Assembly (NCBI RefSeq): GCF_004323635.1
Contig: NZ_CP036515.1
Coordinates: 3,783,501-3,847,500, forward strand
DNA length: 64,000 bases
Source of the DNA: Lichenihabitans psoromatis
GTDB taxonomy: Bacteria > Pseudomonadota > Alphaproteobacteria > Rhizobiales > Beijerinckiaceae
Direction: 5' to 3'
Positions within the stretch are counted from its first letter, which is position 1. Each line of letters starts with the position of its first letter. Below the pieces are notes generated by a model. That model saw only the letters and a program-made list of their open reading frames with translations. It made no database searches and had not been told where the DNA came from. The position numbers were made by a program, and so were the translations under genes. Shown here in pieces: positions 1 through 10,071 of this stretch.

Positions 1-220
1 GAACATAGGTCTTCATCCCGAAACGGTGGCGGCCAAACGGGAGCCCAAGATCAGGACCCACCCGTTGCGCTTCAGGTAGGAAATCCCGGGCCATTGATCC
101 ACCCCTGAGATGGCCACGACCGCAGACCATCATTACGACATCAAATCCACTATCGTCCCGGCCTGGTTCCGCGGGTCGATCCCGGGTGTCGAATGCGCCA
201 TCGGCGCCGCTTCGGAGTTG

Positions 221-1471
221 ATGTTGCTTCTAGACAATAAACGCACGCCCCACGCGCCAGTGTTCCGCATCAGGCCGCGCCGCTCGACGACAGTCATCGC
301 GTCGCTCTTGCTGATCGCGCTTGCGGTCTCGTCCGAGTCGCTTGGGGCGTCGGCACAAGACCTCGATTGCAACCGCCTTCAGGCCGCCATCAACGCAAGC
401 CGGCAAAATGCCGACGACGCCGGGCGTGGCACCTTCGACAGGGCGGCGCAACGGCAACGTTACGAGATCGAGCGCACCCGCAATTATGCGGCCTCGATCG
501 GGTGCGACAACCAGCAGCGCGGGTTCTTCGACGATGGCCCGCCTCCGCAATGCGACGCCATCAATGCTCAGATCGAGCGCATGCAGGGCAATCTGTCACG
601 CATCACGCAGAGCGGGCGTGACGCTCACCCCTCCGACGAGGAAGACGGTCAACGGGCCGCTCTCGTGGCGCGCTACAACGCCTCGTGCTCGACAAGCGGC
701 AACCCGGCCGATCTCGCCCAGCAGCATGACTCGGGGTTCTACGGCAACGAGGGCCACAACCCCGCAGATCTGCAATCGACCTCGGTGAATCCTGATGATC
801 TCTCGGGTCTTCCGCTCGGAGGCGACAGCTCCGAGGTCACGCAGCAGAGAAGTGCCGGCAAGGCGATCTGCGTCCGAACCTGCGATGGCGGCTTTTTCCC
901 GCTGACCGCAAGCGCCTCGCAGGACCAACTCAGCAGCCTCGATGAACTTTGCAAGGCGTCCTGCCCTAATGCCGAGGCCAAGCTCTATACGACCGGTTCA
1001 AGCGACAATCTCGCATCGGCCACGGGACTCGACGGAACGCCTTACACGTCGCTTCCCTCCGCTTTCAAATTCGAGAAGACTTTCGATCCCACCTGCAGTT
1101 GCAAGCCGCCCAAGCAAAGCTGGGTGGAGGCGCTGGCTAATGCGGAACGGCTTCTCGGCAATGACCATCACGGTGACGTGACGGTGACGCCGCAGATGTC
1201 CGATCAGATGTCAAAAGCGGCCCCTGCCCCGCAACCCAAAGGCAAGGCGGCACGCAAGCAGAAACGCGAGGCGGCCGCCACGACCGACGATACGAAAGTC
1301 GTCATCGAGGGCCAGCGCGCCTCGCAAGCTCCGACGGCCACCAACGCCTCCGCCGGCATTGCAGCGAGCCCGACGCAAGCCGCCAAGGTGTTCAAGGAAG
1401 GCGACGGCGCGACCCGGACCGAGAAGGGGCCCGACGGCGTTATGCGGAATGTGCGGATAATCTCGCCGTAG
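221..1471 (+). CDS. Exported DUF2865 domain protein
   Basis: An exported protein of unknown function, about 416 residues from this start. A hydrophobic signal-like stretch ([16 protein letters not shown]) follows an arginine-rich segment and ends near ASAQD, so export is likely. The middle holds the DUF2865 hallmark [13 protein letters not shown], followed by a second cysteine pair in [13 protein letters not shown] and by CSCKPP; these cysteines could form disulfides in the periplasm. The C-terminal third is rich in Ala, Lys and Thr and looks disordered. An in-frame ATG at 110 would add 37 residues ahead of the signal; I prefer 221, which has GGAG just upstream, but this is unsettled. The last 32 bases overlap the convergent gltX end. 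Family membership is clear, the role is not known. Confidence 0.85.
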   Translation: MLLLDNKRTPHAPVFRIRPRRSTTVIASLLLIALAVSSESLGASAQDLDCNRLQAAINASRQNADDAGRGTFDRAAQRQRYEIERTRNYAASIGCDNQQRGFFDDGPPPQCDAINAQIERMQGNLSRITQSGRDAHPSDEEDGQRAALVARYNASCSTSGNPADLAQQHDSGFYGNEGHNPADLQSTSVNPDDLSGLPLGGDSSEVTQQRSAGKAICVRTCDGGFFPLTASASQDQLSSLDELCKASCPNAEAKLYTTGSSDNLASATGLDGTPYTSLPSAFKFEKTFDPTCSCKPPKQSWVEALANAERLLGNDHHGDVTVTPQMSDQMSKAAPAPQPKGKAARKQKREAAATTDDTKVVIEGQRASQAPTATNASAGIAASPTQAAKVFKEGDGATRTEKGPDGVMRNVRIISP

Positions 1472-2798
1472 CGCGGGCCCGGCCGATCAGCGGCAGCAGG
1501 GCCGCTAGTTCGGGGCCGGTCTCTCGCCCGGTCAGCGCAAGACGGAGCGGATGAAACAAGGCTTTGCCCTTGCGTCCGCTGCTGGCTTTGAGCGCGGTCG
1601 TCCACGCCGGCCATGTGGTGTTATCCCACGGTTCCGCCGGGAGCGCGTCCCGCGCTTGCGCCAGAAAGACGGCGTCCTCGATGACCGGCTCGATCGAACC
1701 GGTCGCGACCGACCACCAGAGGTCGACATCGTCGAAGCGCTCGAGATTGCCGCGGACGGTGTCCCAAAAGGCTTCGGAGACATCGCCCGTGATCCCGCGA
1801 TCGGCCAAACGCAACGCGACATCAGCGATCGGCATGGCATGCAGGGTCTTGGCCGACAGAGCCCAGAGTTCGGCCTCGTCGAACCGGGCTGGCGCGCGTG
1901 ATAAATGCGCGAGATCGACCAGATCCTGCAACTGCTCGAGGCTCTGGACGGGCTGCACTGACGTCGCCGAGCCCGTCAACACCGCCATGCTGGCAATCGC
2001 GAGTGCTTCGACGCCGGCTTCGCGCAGGCCGGTGAGCGACAGAGCGCCGGACCGTTTCGACAAACCTTCGCCTTGCTGGTTCATCAGAAGGTTGTGGTGG
2101 CCGAACGCCGGAACATCGCCGCCAAGTGCCCGGAAGACCTGGATCTGCACGGCCGTATTGGTGACGTGATCCTCGCCTCGAATCACATGCGTAATCCCGA
2201 GGTCGATATCATCGACGACTGAGGGCAAGGTATACAGATAGGTACCGTCTTCACGCATCAGCACAGGGTCGGACAAGGACGCGCTATCGATGTGGCTCTC
2301 ACCGCGCACGAGGTCGGTCCAGGTTTCGGTACCGGGCTCGAGCAGGAAGCGCCAGTGCGGCGTGCGGCCCTCGGCTTCCAGCGCCTGTCGATCGGCTTCG
2401 GTCAGGTTGAGGGCTGCCCGATCGTAAACGGGCGGCAAACCCCTTGCCTGCATCCGCTTGCGCCGTCGATCGAGTTCGTCGGCCGTCTCATAGCAGGGAT
2501 AGAGCCGGCCGAGGGCCTTGAGCTTCTCGGACGCAGCAACATAGAGGGCCACCCGGTCCGATTGCCGGACTTTCAGCGATGGAAGGGCGCCCAGCCACGC
2601 AAGATCGACCTCGATCGAATCGGCATATTCGGCGCGCGACCGCTCGACGTCCGTATCGTCGAAGCGGAGGATGAACTGCCCCCCTGCCGCTTTGGCAAAG
2701 AGATAGTTCAACATCGCGGTCCGGGCATTGCCTATATGGATGCGTCCCGTCGGGGACGGTGCGAAGCGGACGATAGGAGGCGTGGAGGAATGGCTCAT
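1440..2798 (-). CDS. gltX: Glutamyl-tRNA synthetase
   Basis: Class I aminoacyl-tRNA synthetase that charges tRNA-Glu with glutamate in the cytoplasm. The Rossmann catalytic core starts at once with [18 protein letters not shown], which carries the HIGH-type signature, and the KMSKS-type loop reads GLSKRSG in the middle of the protein. At 452 residues it is slightly short for the family. An in-frame TTG at 2816 would add six residues; the ATG at 2798 gives the conserved N-terminus. Many alphaproteobacteria have two GltX paralogues, one able to misacylate tRNA-Gln for the amidotransferase route; which type this is cannot be decided from the window. It lies 78 bases downstream of lolD on the same strand and its end overlaps the DUF2865 gene convergently. 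Confidence 0.95.
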   Translation of the reverse strand: MSHSSTPPIVRFAPSPTGRIHIGNARTAMLNYLFAKAAGGQFILRFDDTDVERSRAEYADSIEVDLAWLGALPSLKVRQSDRVALYVAASEKLKALGRLYPCYETADELDRRRKRMQARGLPPVYDRAALNLTEADRQALEAEGRTPHWRFLLEPGTETWTDLVRGESHIDSASLSDPVLMREDGTYLYTLPSVVDDIDLGITHVIRGEDHVTNTAVQIQVFRALGGDVPAFGHHNLLMNQQGEGLSKRSGALSLTGLREAGVEALAIASMAVLTGSATSVQPVQSLEQLQDLVDLAHLSRAPARFDEAELWALSAKTLHAMPIADVALRLADRGITGDVSEAFWDTVRGNLERFDDVDLWWSVATGSIEPVIEDAVFLAQARDALPAEPWDNTTWPAWTTALKASSGRKGKALFHPLRLALTGRETGPELAALLPLIGRARATARLSAHSA

Positions 2799-2876
2799 CG
2801 GATCTTCTTGCCGCAAGCCACCATCAGGCGCAACGCGACCGTTCAGCGATCAAACGCCTGAGCATCGTCCTCAAAG

Positions 2877-3560
2877 CTACGGCATCTCGACGATGATGCC
2901 GTCCCGCAAAGTGACGCGCCGATCCATACGGTTAGCGAGATCCATATTGTGGGTCGCGATCAAGGCCGCGAGGCCGGTCGCCTTGACCAGACCGGTCAGG
3001 GTCGAAAACACGTGCTCGGCGGTTTTCGGATCGAGGTTGCCGGTCGGCTCGTCGGCTAGCAGGATGCCCGGCGCATTGGCGACCGCCCGCGCGATGGCGA
3101 CACGCTGCTGCTCGCCGCCAGAGAGTTCCGCAGGTCGATGCGTCAGGCGTTCTGCAAGCCCGAGATAAGCCAGGAGTTCGGTCGAGCGCGCCACCGCCTT
3201 CGACCGGGCCAAGCCTCGAATGAGTTGCGGCAGCATGACGTTTTCAAGCGCGCTGAACTCGGCCAGGAGATGATGAGCCTGATAGACAAAGCCGATCCGG
3301 GTGCGGCGTAAGGCGGTGCGGGCCGAATCGGCCATGAAAGCGGTCCGGTCGTCGCCGACAAAAACCTCGCCACCATCCGGCTTTTCGAGCAGTCCGGCCA
3401 CATGCAACAGCGTCGATTTGCCAGCGCCCGAGGGAGCCACGAGCGCGACGGATTGGCCGGGCCAGAGCGAAAGATCGGCGCCTCGCAGAATGTCGAGCGT
3501 CGACTGGCCCTGGACGTAGCGGCGGTCGACCTTGGCGAGCGTGAGGGAAGGATGTGCCAT
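2877..3560 (-). CDS. lolD: Lipoprotein-releasing ABC transporter ATP-binding protein LolD
   Basis: ATPase of the LolCDE-type complex that extracts outer-membrane lipoproteins from the inner membrane. The 227-residue protein has all ABC motifs: Walker [10 protein letters not shown] at about residues 42-50, Q-loop glutamine at 94, signature LSGGEQQR at 146-153 and Walker B ILLADEP at 166-172, followed by the H-loop ATHN. The reading frame is open for 62 more codons upstream, but that stretch lies inside the permease gene in another frame and is not LolD-like. The ATG at 3560 overlaps the stop of the permease gene by one base (TGATG), so translational coupling is likely. The strongly conserved LolD pattern and the neighbouring LolC/E permease make the assignment firm. 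Confidence 0.95.
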   Translation of the reverse strand: MAHPSLTLAKVDRRYVQGQSTLDILRGADLSLWPGQSVALVAPSGAGKSTLLHVAGLLEKPDGGEVFVGDDRTAFMADSARTALRRTRIGFVYQAHHLLAEFSALENVMLPQLIRGLARSKAVARSTELLAYLGLAERLTHRPAELSGGEQQRVAIARAVANAPGILLADEPTGNLDPKTAEHVFSTLTGLVKATGLAALIATHNMDLANRMDRRVTLRDGIIVEMP

Positions 3561-4861
3561 CACTCGTACCGCAACGCCTCGACCGGATCGAGCGTCGCGG
3601 CTCGCCAGGACGGATAGAGGGTCGCGAGAATCGACAGCAAGATCGTCATGACCACGACCGCGATCACGTCGCCCGGTTCGACCCGCGAGGGAAGATGCGA
3701 CAGGAAATAGAGTTCGGAGGGAAACAGGTTCGAGTGGAACGCCCAATTCAAGAAGGTGCGAATGCCCTCGATATTGCGCGCCACCAACACGCCGAGCACG
3801 AGTCCCGCAAAAGTGCCGGCGACCCCGATCGCCGTTCCGGTGATGAGGAAGATGCGAAGAATCGCGCCGCGTGTCGCGCCCATGGTGCGGAGGATGGCGA
3901 TATCCGGGCTTTTGTCCTTCACCAGCATGATGAGGCCCGAGATGATGTTGAGCGCCGCGACGAGCACGATGAGCGCCAGGATGATGAACATGACATTGCG
4001 CTCGACGTTCAACGCATCGAAGAACGTCTTATTGCGCTGACGCCAGTCGGTCATGATCATCGGTCGGCCGACGACAGCATCGAGCTTGGCCCGCACCTCA
4101 TCCATGTGGTCGGGATCGTCCACAAAGGCTTCGATGACGGTCGCCTCGCCATCCTTGCCGAAGAAAGCCTGAGCTTCTGTGAGTGGCATGTAGACGAAGC
4201 TCGAATCGAACTCCGACATGCCGATCTGGAAGATCGCGGTGATCGGATAGCTCTTGATCCGAGGTGCGACCCCGAACGGGGTCTGCGGTCCCTTCGCGGT
4301 CAGCACCGAGATCGTATCGCCGATCCGCAACGCCAACGACTCGGCCAGCCGTTGGCCGATTGCAACGCCGCCGGTCGCGTCGAAATTATCCAACGTCCCG
4401 AGCGTGATGTGCCCCGCGATCCCGGGCAGACGCTTGATGTCGGCTTCCTTGATGCCGCGGATCAGCGCGCCGGCCTGATTATACGGCGACGACACGGCCG
4501 CCGCGCCTTCGATCATCGGGATGACCAGTTTGACGCCCGGCACTTTCGCCAAGCGCTCGTCGACCGCGTCGTAATCGGTCAGCGGCGTCTCGACCCCTTG
4601 CAGGAACACATGCCCGTTGATGCCGACGATCTTGTCGAGCAACTCGTGCCGAAACCCGTTCATGACCGACATGACGACGATGAGGGTCGCGACCCCGACG
4701 CCGATCCCGAGGAACGAGAAGCCCGCGATCTCCGACACGAAGGCCTTGGATCGACGGCCCCGCAAGTAGCGGAGCGCAACCAGCCATTCGAACACCGAAA
4801 AGGGTTTCGAGCCAGCTTCCGACGGAGCGGCCCGCGTCGCGACAGCCACGGCATCTGTCAT
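3560..4861 (-). CDS. lolC: Lipoprotein-releasing system permease, LolC/LolE family
   Basis: Inner-membrane permease of the lipoprotein-releasing transporter, 433 residues. The layout is typical of the MacB/FtsX-like family: a first membrane helix near residues 45-70 ([19 protein letters not shown]), a large periplasmic domain, then three membrane helices in the C-terminal part around [19 protein letters not shown] and onward. It overlaps proS by ATGA (4858-4861) and lolD by one base, so proS-lolC-lolD is one transcription unit. Only one permease gene is present here; the complex may be a homodimer of this subunit with LolD, or a partner may lie elsewhere. LolC and LolE cannot be told apart from sequence alone. 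Confidence 0.92.
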   Translation of the reverse strand: MTDAVAVATRAAPSEAGSKPFSVFEWLVALRYLRGRRSKAFVSEIAGFSFLGIGVGVATLIVVMSVMNGFRHELLDKIVGINGHVFLQGVETPLTDYDAVDERLAKVPGVKLVIPMIEGAAAVSSPYNQAGALIRGIKEADIKRLPGIAGHITLGTLDNFDATGGVAIGQRLAESLALRIGDTISVLTAKGPQTPFGVAPRIKSYPITAIFQIGMSEFDSSFVYMPLTEAQAFFGKDGEATVIEAFVDDPDHMDEVRAKLDAVVGRPMIMTDWRQRNKTFFDALNVERNVMFIILALIVLVAALNIISGLIMLVKDKSPDIAILRTMGATRGAILRIFLITGTAIGVAGTFAGLVLGVLVARNIEGIRTFLNWAFHSNLFPSELYFLSHLPSRVEPGDVIAVVVMTILLSILATLYPSWRAATLDPVEALRYE

Positions 4862-6201
4862 TGTGCGACGCGATCCTTCTTGGCTTTCAACCGGGCGACC
4901 GCCTCATCGAGGGTCACAAGATCTCGCGTCCCGCTGCGGCGATTCTTCAATTCGACCTTGCCTTCGGCGAGGCTCTTCGGCCCAACGATGATCTGCTCGG
5001 GCAGGCCGATCAAGTCCATGGCGGCGAATTTCGCACCGGGCCGTTCGTCGCGGTCATCGTATAAGATGTCGAAGCCGAGCGCCGACAATCGGCGGTCGAG
5101 ATCGTGACAGGCCGCATCCGTCGCTGCGTCGCCGACCTTCAGATTGGCGATCCCGACATCGAAGGGAGCGACGGCATCCGGCCAGATAATGCCATTGTCA
5201 TCATGGCTCGCCTCGATCAAGGCTGCGACGAGCCGAGAAGGACCAATGCCGTAAGACCCCATGTGGACCGGCGTCTCTTTGCCATCCGGCCCGGCGACAG
5301 TCGCCTTCATGGCTTTCGAATATTTCGTGCCGAAATAGAAGATATGTCCGACCTCGATGCCGCGCGCCGAGACTTTGGCGTCCTCGGGCAAGGCGTCGTA
5401 GGCCGCAACATCGTGCTTCTCGGACGTCGCCGCATAAAGTGACGTCCACTTATCGACGATGCCCTGCAGTTCGGCCGCGTCATCGAAATCGACGCTCGCG
5501 GGCGGCGGCGTGAACGACAGATAGTCCTTGTGACAGAAAACTTCGCTCTCGCCGGTCGACGCCAAGATGATGAATTCATGGCTGAGGTCGCCGCCGATTG
5601 GTCCCGTGTCGGCCATCATCGGAATGGCGGTGACGCCGAGCCGTGCGAAGGTCCGCAGATAGGCCGTGAACATCTTGTTGTAGGAATGCCGCGCGCCGTC
5701 CGCATCGAGGTCGAACGAATAGGCATCCTTCATCAGGAACTCGCGCGAGCGCATCACGCCGAAACGCGGCCGCACCTCGTCCCGAAACTTGAGTTGGATG
5801 TGATAGAGGTTGAGCGGCAAGTCCTTGTAGGATCGCACGGAACCGCGGAAGATCTCCGTCACCATCTCTTCGTTGGTGGGACCGTAGAGCATGTCCCGCT
5901 CGTGCCGATCGGTAATGCGGAGCATCTCCTTACCGTAATCGTCGTAGCGACCCGACTCACGCCACAGATCGGCCGATTGAATCGTCGGCATCATGATCTC
6001 GATGGCGCCCGAGCGGTCTTGCTCTTCACGGATGATCGCATTGATCTTCGATAACACCCGGAGGCCAAGCGGCAGCCAGGCGTAGATACCGGCGGCCTCC
6101 TGCCGGATCATACCGGCCCGCAGCATCAAGCGATGCGAAACGATCTCCGCCTCTTTTGGATTCTCACGAAGCAGAGGCAGAAAATACCGGCTCAGGCGCA
6201 T
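4858..6201 (-). CDS. proS: Prolyl-tRNA synthetase, short alphaproteobacterial type
   Basis: Class II synthetase that charges tRNA-Pro. At 447 residues it is much shorter than the roughly 570-residue E. coli enzyme and lacks the large editing insertion between motifs 2 and 3, as is usual in alphaproteobacteria. Motif 2 is seen in [18 protein letters not shown] and motif 3 in [14 protein letters not shown]; the C-terminal anticodon-binding domain contains [17 protein letters not shown]. The ATG at 6201 ([11 protein letters not shown]) matches the conserved start of the family; the frame is open 20 codons further up. Editing of Ala-tRNA-Pro would have to come from a separate protein that is not in this window. 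First gene of the proS-lolC-lolD unit. Confidence 0.95.
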   Translation of the reverse strand: MRLSRYFLPLLRENPKEAEIVSHRLMLRAGMIRQEAAGIYAWLPLGLRVLSKINAIIREEQDRSGAIEIMMPTIQSADLWRESGRYDDYGKEMLRITDRHERDMLYGPTNEEMVTEIFRGSVRSYKDLPLNLYHIQLKFRDEVRPRFGVMRSREFLMKDAYSFDLDADGARHSYNKMFTAYLRTFARLGVTAIPMMADTGPIGGDLSHEFIILASTGESEVFCHKDYLSFTPPPASVDFDDAAELQGIVDKWTSLYAATSEKHDVAAYDALPEDAKVSARGIEVGHIFYFGTKYSKAMKATVAGPDGKETPVHMGSYGIGPSRLVAALIEASHDDNGIIWPDAVAPFDVGIANLKVGDAATDAACHDLDRRLSALGFDILYDDRDERPGAKFAAMDLIGLPEQIIVGPKSLAEGKVELKNRRSGTRDLVTLDEAVARLKAKKDRVAQ

Positions 6202-6523
6202 GCACATTCTCGATCGGCGGCGCCGCGATGGCACCGAATTCAGGGGCGGAGCGCCAAACAACCGTAAGCACAGTCAAAACACAAGCCACGGTGACGGTTT
6301 ACCTGCGTCGACCAAAGCTCAGGATGACAGCAGGCGTGATCGACACCTTTATCGGATGCCAAGCGGGTCGTTAAGATTTTATGAATCCACGCACGATCGA
6401 TCGTCAAGTTTTTCTGCTCGCAGATCGCATGAAGCTTAACTTTGCATTCAGCCTGAAACCGCTATGACTTGCCCAACTTCAGCGCAGGCTTAACCCCGAA
6501 CCGGCGCAAATTCAGGCAATACA
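6202..6523. other. 322-base intergenic region between divergent proS and DUF1127 gene
   Basis: No convincing gene or structured RNA is visible. The right half is noticeably more AT-rich than its surroundings and should hold the promoter of the DUF1127 gene, while the left half should hold that of proS. A TTGACT hexamer on the minus strand lies upstream of proS but I find no good -10 partner, so I make no promoter call. Confidence 0.5.
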
Positions 6524-6736
6524 ATGCTCCAGTCCGCAATCTTCTCCGACCTTCATGCCGCCGACCTCGACACCGGTCGCAATAGTCTTTCGAAGCTCTT
6601 TCAGGTGAGGAGCCGAAAGAATAGTTTTTCTCGCCTCGCCCACTGGGGCCGCACGCTGTTCTCGCGTGACGATCTCGCCGGGCTCAACGGTCATTTGCTG
6701 CGTGACATCGGCCTCTCGGACCACGCGGTCGATTGA
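6524..6736 (+). CDS. Small DUF1127 domain protein
   Basis: A 70-residue protein with the C-terminal DUF1127 pattern: arginine-rich helix (FSRLAHWGRTLFSRDDL) followed by LNGHLLRDIGLSD. Small DUF1127 proteins are common in alphaproteobacteria; longer relatives have been linked to phosphate or carbon metabolism and RNA turnover, but no role can be assigned to this copy. It is monocistronic, lies alone on the plus strand between the divergent proS and the convergent tgt, and follows an AT-rich upstream region. The ribosome-binding site is weak. A GC-rich imperfect hairpin lies just after the stop. Confidence 0.8.
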   Translation: MLQSAIFSDLHAADLDTGRNSLSKLFQVRSRKNSFSRLAHWGRTLFSRDDLAGLNGHLLRDIGLSDHAVD

Positions 6737-6745
6737 CGATCGTCC

Positions 6746-6765
6746 GGCGGCGCTCAGGCGTCGCC
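6746..6765 (+). terminator. Possible terminator hairpin between DUF1127 gene and tgt
   Basis: GGCGGCGC and GCGTCGCC can pair as 8 bp with one G-U wobble and a 4-base loop, between the two convergent genes. There is no clear T-run, and part of the stem lies in the last codons of tgt. Weak call. Confidence 0.35.
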
Positions 6766-7875
6766 GCGTTCCCAGTCGGCTTTCGTCTCGGCTGCGAAAT
6801 CAGCGAAGCGGTCGAGACGGATCGCCTCCCGCATACCGCCCATAAGCGCCTGATAATACGCGAGATTGTTCCACGTCAGCAGCATCATGCCGAGGATCTC
6901 GCCGGATTTCACGAGATGGTGCAGATAGGCGCGCGAATAGGTGCGGGTCGCCTCGCAGGGTGATGCCTCGTCGAGCGGACGCGGGTCATCCGCGTGTTTC
7001 GCATTCCGCAAATTCACCTTCCCGAAGCGGGTATAGGCGAGCCCGTGCCGCCCTGCCCTCGTCGGCATGACGCAATCGAACATATCGATCCCGCGGCGCA
7101 CCGACTCGAGAAGATCATCTGGCGTACCGACGCCCATGAGGTAGCGCGGTTTGTAGGTCGGGAGATGCGGCGCGACCGTCTCGATCATGGCCAGCATCAC
7201 GTCCTGCGGCTCACCGACAGCGAGGCCGCCGACCGCATACCCTGGAAAGTCCATTCCGGCCAAAGCCGTCGCGCTCTCAATTCGGAGATCGGGGACGTCG
7301 CCGCCCTGCACGATGGCAAAGATCGCGCGCCCCGGCTTGCCGCCGAACGCCTTGCGGGAGCGCTCGGCCCAGCGCAGCGACAGCAGCATGGCCCGCTCGA
7401 TATCCTCCCGCGACGCCGGCAGCCGCACGCATTCATCCAGCTGCATCTGAATGTCGGACCCGAGCAGATCCTGGATCTCCATCGAGCGCTCCGGCGTCAG
7501 CACGTGTCTGCTGCCATCGAGATGGGATTGGAACGTCACGCCATGTTCGTCGAGCTTCCGCAGCTTGGCCAGCGACATGACCTGGAAGCCGCCCGAATCG
7601 GTGAGGATCGGATGCGGCCAGTTCATCATCGTGTGGAGGCCGCCGAGGGAGGCGACCCGCTCCGCCCCGGGCCGCAGCATCAGGTGATAGGTGTTGCCGA
7701 GCACGATATCGGCCCCGAGGTCGCGGACCTGCCCAGGATACATCGCCTTGACGGTCCCGGCCGTCCCGACCGGCATGAAAGCCGGCGTGCGGATGCTGCC
7801 GCGCGGCGTAGCGATCTCGCCAAGACGAGCCTCGCCTGAGGTCGCTTTGAGCGTGAACGTGAAGCTGTCGCTCAT
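6754..7875 (-). CDS. tgt: tRNA-guanine transglycosylase (queuine tRNA-ribosyltransferase)
   Basis: Swaps the wobble guanine of GUN anticodons for preQ1 in queuosine synthesis. The 373-residue protein has the TIM-barrel hallmarks: [10 protein letters not shown] near residue 92 (catalytic Asp 93), the substrate loop VGGLAVGEP near 215, and [10 protein letters not shown] near 264-273 with the nucleophile aspartate. The odd part is the zinc site. Zymomonas Tgt has the pattern CxCxxC before WSRAYIHH, while here the aligned stretch reads [16 protein letters not shown] (residues 305-320), so only one of the three cysteines (C307) remains. The gene overlaps queA by ATGA (7872-7875), and both form the end of a five-gene minus-strand operon. 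Confidence 0.95.
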   Translation of the reverse strand: MSDSFTFTLKATSGEARLGEIATPRGSIRTPAFMPVGTAGTVKAMYPGQVRDLGADIVLGNTYHLMLRPGAERVASLGGLHTMMNWPHPILTDSGGFQVMSLAKLRKLDEHGVTFQSHLDGSRHVLTPERSMEIQDLLGSDIQMQLDECVRLPASREDIERAMLLSLRWAERSRKAFGGKPGRAIFAIVQGGDVPDLRIESATALAGMDFPGYAVGGLAVGEPQDVMLAMIETVAPHLPTYKPRYLMGVGTPDDLLESVRRGIDMFDCVMPTRAGRHGLAYTRFGKVNLRNAKHADDPRPLDEASPCEATRTYSRAYLHHLVKSGEILGMMLLTWNNLAYYQALMGGMREAIRLDRFADFAAETKADWERGDA

Positions 7876-8972
7876 GCCGTGCCCTCGTCTAGGCTCGCAT
7901 CGGCGCGGAACAGCAGGCTGGCATCGCCGTAGGAGTAGAAGCGATATCCCGCCTCGATCGCGTGACGGTAGGCGTCGTGCATGGTCGAAAGGCCCGAAAA
8001 AGCGGCGACCAGCATAAACAGGGTCGACCGTGGGAGGTGAAAATTGGTCATCAACACATCGACGGCGCGAAACCGATAGCCCGGTGTGATGAAAATCGAG
8101 GTGTCGCCCGAAAAAGGCTGGATGGTTCCAGCCTCGTCTGTGGCGGTCTCGAGGATCCGGAGCGATGTCGTGCCAACCGATACTATTCGCCGTCCCTCGG
8201 CATGGGCGGCGTTCAAAGCCTTTGCGGTCTCAACATCGATCTCGCCCCACTCGGCATGCATATGATGATCGAGCGTGTCGTCCACCTTCACGGGCAGAAA
8301 CGTTCCGGCGCCGACATGCAGGGTGACGCGATGAACCGCAATGTCACGCGCCATGAGCGCCGCGATGAGGTTGGGGGTGAAGTGGAGACCGGCCGTCGGG
8401 GCCGCCACGGCGCCAGGATCGCTCGCGAACATGGTCTGATAGCTATCGCGATCGGTCGCGTCCTGCGGCCGCTTGGCCGCGATATATGGGGGCAGCGGCA
8501 TCGACCCGACCGCCTCGATCGCTGCATCGAGGGCCGCGCCACTAACCGCGAAGCGCAGCAAAACCTCGCCACCCTCCTGCTTGTCGATCACGTCGGCGAC
8601 GAGCGCCTCGCCCTGCCCGCCATCGGCCATAAAGGTGACCTGCTCGCCGATCGCCAGCTTCTTGGCTGGACGGACGAAAGCGCGCCACAGGTCCAAGCCC
8701 TCGCGTTTGTGGAGCGTGGCATCGATATGGGCGACCGCGTCACCCCGTCGTCGCTGTCCTGACAGGCGCGCCGGAATAACCTTTGTGTCGTTGACGACGA
8801 GAACGTCGCCGGCGCGGAGCAGATCCGGAAGATCGAACACACGCCGATCGTCGAACGAGGGGGCGTGTTCACGCGGCTCGACAACGAGCAACCGCGCTGC
8901 ATCGCGCGGTTGACTCGGGTGCAGCGCGATCGACTCGGCCGGGAGGTCGAAGTCGAACGCTTCGATACGCAT
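7872..8972 (-). CDS. queA: S-adenosylmethionine:tRNA ribosyltransferase-isomerase
   Basis: Converts preQ1 in tRNA to epoxyqueuosine by moving the ribosyl part of SAM, the step after Tgt. At 366 residues it is near the usual length. Recognisable segments are the N-terminal [40 protein letters not shown] in the middle and [19 protein letters not shown] near the C-terminus. It sits directly upstream of tgt with a 4-base overlap, and 30 bases after the cytosolic cyclophilin gene, so the two queuosine enzymes are probably made together. Confidence 0.96.
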   Translation of the reverse strand: MRIEAFDFDLPAESIALHPSQPRDAARLLVVEPREHAPSFDDRRVFDLPDLLRAGDVLVVNDTKVIPARLSGQRRRGDAVAHIDATLHKREGLDLWRAFVRPAKKLAIGEQVTFMADGGQGEALVADVIDKQEGGEVLLRFAVSGAALDAAIEAVGSMPLPPYIAAKRPQDATDRDSYQTMFASDPGAVAAPTAGLHFTPNLIAALMARDIAVHRVTLHVGAGTFLPVKVDDTLDHHMHAEWGEIDVETAKALNAAHAEGRRIVSVGTTSLRILETATDEAGTIQPFSGDTSIFITPGYRFRAVDVLMTNFHLPRSTLFMLVAAFSGLSTMHDAYRHAIEAGYRFYSYGDASLLFRADASLDEGTA

Positions 8973-9002
8973 GGAACGTGGTCCGCTCTTAGCTCGGGTC
9001 GC

Positions 9003-9458
9003 TTACGAAACGCGAGCGGTCGTGATCCGGTCCGGATCGCGAACGGGCTCGCCGCGCTTCAGCTTGTCGACATTTTCCATGCCGGACGTGACTTCGCCCC
9101 ATACCGTATATTGCTTGTCGAGGAAGCCGGCATCACCGAAGCAGATGAAGAACTGTGAATTCGCCGAATTCGGACTCTGGGCGCGCGCCATCGAGCAGGT
9201 GCCGCGCACGTGCTTCTCGTTGTTGAATTCGGCCGGCAGGTTGGGATAGCTCGACCCACCCGTTCCGGTCCCGTGCGGGCAACCGGTCTGAGCCATGAAG
9301 CCATCGAGGACACGATGGAACGCGACATTGTCGTAGAAATGCTCGTTGGCGAGTTGCGTGATCCGCTCGACATGCTTCGGCGCGAGATCGGGACGCAGCT
9401 TGATGACGACGGGGCCTTGCGTCGTCTCCAACGTCAGGGTCGTGTTCTGTTCGCTCAT
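9003..9458 (-). CDS. Cyclophilin-type peptidyl-prolyl isomerase, cytosolic
   Basis: Cyclophilin of 151 residues without a signal peptide, thus probably cytoplasmic (PpiB-like). The active-site block FHRVLDGFMAQTG and the later NSANSQFFI segment are present, as is the short GTGTGG loop typical of bacterial cyclophilins. The start at 9458 has AAGGA eight bases upstream; an ATG two codons earlier (9464) overlaps the stop of the preceding gene as ATGA, but its spacing to the Shine-Dalgarno is too short. It is a clear paralogue of the exported cyclophilin at 10072-10623, with the same core motifs, and the two are separated by one gene. Confidence 0.92.
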   Translation of the reverse strand: MSEQNTTLTLETTQGPVVIKLRPDLAPKHVERITQLANEHFYDNVAFHRVLDGFMAQTGCPHGTGTGGSSYPNLPAEFNNEKHVRGTCSMARAQSPNSANSQFFICFGDAGFLDKQYTVWGEVTSGMENVDKLKRGEPVRDPDRITTARVS

Positions 9459-9460
9459 GG

Positions 9461-10063
9461 TCATTGTCCTTGCTGTACGAAACTGATTGCGAAAATCTGC
9501 CCGGCGATCGCATTGCCGAGCGAGGGTGAAATATGCAGCGGCGCGCAATGCGAAAGCGCCGAAAGCAGCGACGATTTCAGGTCCGATCCCGTGCTGCGAC
9601 CGGAAGGTGGCGCTGCCGCGATCAACCGCGGAATACCATTGACCGATCCGTCGCGTTTGAAACTGACCCGCAACGTGATTTGACCCCATCGACTGTCTTG
9701 TGCCGATGGCGCGACCCAACATGCTCCCAAGGCCGACGCGACGTCGACATAGCGGTTGAGCGTGGTCGGAGCAGCGGCCAGCTTCGAATGTCCGTCCGGC
9801 CCGACAGGCACCGTCAGCACGAAACCCTGCGGGAGCGGCGGGTTGTCCGAAGCAGGCCGGCCATCATCCCATTGGAACGGGATATTCTCATAAGGACGAC
9901 CGGGGAACAGGAGATCAGGATCGCCGTAACCATCGTCGTTTGGAACGTCGATACAATCGACGCACCGGCGATACCGGGCGGTGGCCTCAGGCGGCGCGCA
10001 TAAGCCAAGCGTTACGGCAAAGCCGACAACGCCGCCGAGAAGCCATTGACCCGATGTCGCCAA
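9461..10063 (-). CDS. Exported hypothetical protein between two cyclophilins
   Basis: A 200-residue protein I cannot assign to a known function. The N-terminus (WLLGGVVGFAVTLGLCAPPEATA) is a signal peptide, so it is exported. Four cysteines are spread through the mature part (CVDC near the start, one in ALGACW, one in SHCAPLH). The C-terminal half has the feel of a TonB/TolA C-terminal fold: LRVSFKRDGSVNG, then AALSHCAPL-type and FAISFV segments, but this is inference only. The only start that opens this frame is a TTG at 10063 with GAGG just upstream. It lies 8 bases after the exported cyclophilin and 2 bases before the cytosolic one, so the three are cotranscribed. Confidence 0.75.
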   Translation of the reverse strand: MATSGQWLLGGVVGFAVTLGLCAPPEATARYRRCVDCIDVPNDDGYGDPDLLFPGRPYENIPFQWDDGRPASDNPPLPQGFVLTVPVGPDGHSKLAAAPTTLNRYVDVASALGACWVAPSAQDSRWGQITLRVSFKRDGSVNGIPRLIAAAPPSGRSTGSDLKSSLLSALSHCAPLHISPSLGNAIAGQIFAISFVQQGQ

Positions 10064-10071
10064 TCATCGCC

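Noticed and set aside
1..94. Open minus-strand frame running off the left edge, starting at 94 (MARDFLPEAQRVG)
   Set aside because: Only about 31 codons are visible, third-position GC is low for this genome, and nothing is recognisable, although a purine-rich stretch precedes the ATG. Too little to call.
3554..5107. Long plus-strand frame (over 500 codons) opposite lolC and proS
   Set aside because: It is the antisense of well-supported genes; its composition (Arg, Asp, His rich) is typical of shadow frames in GC-rich DNA.
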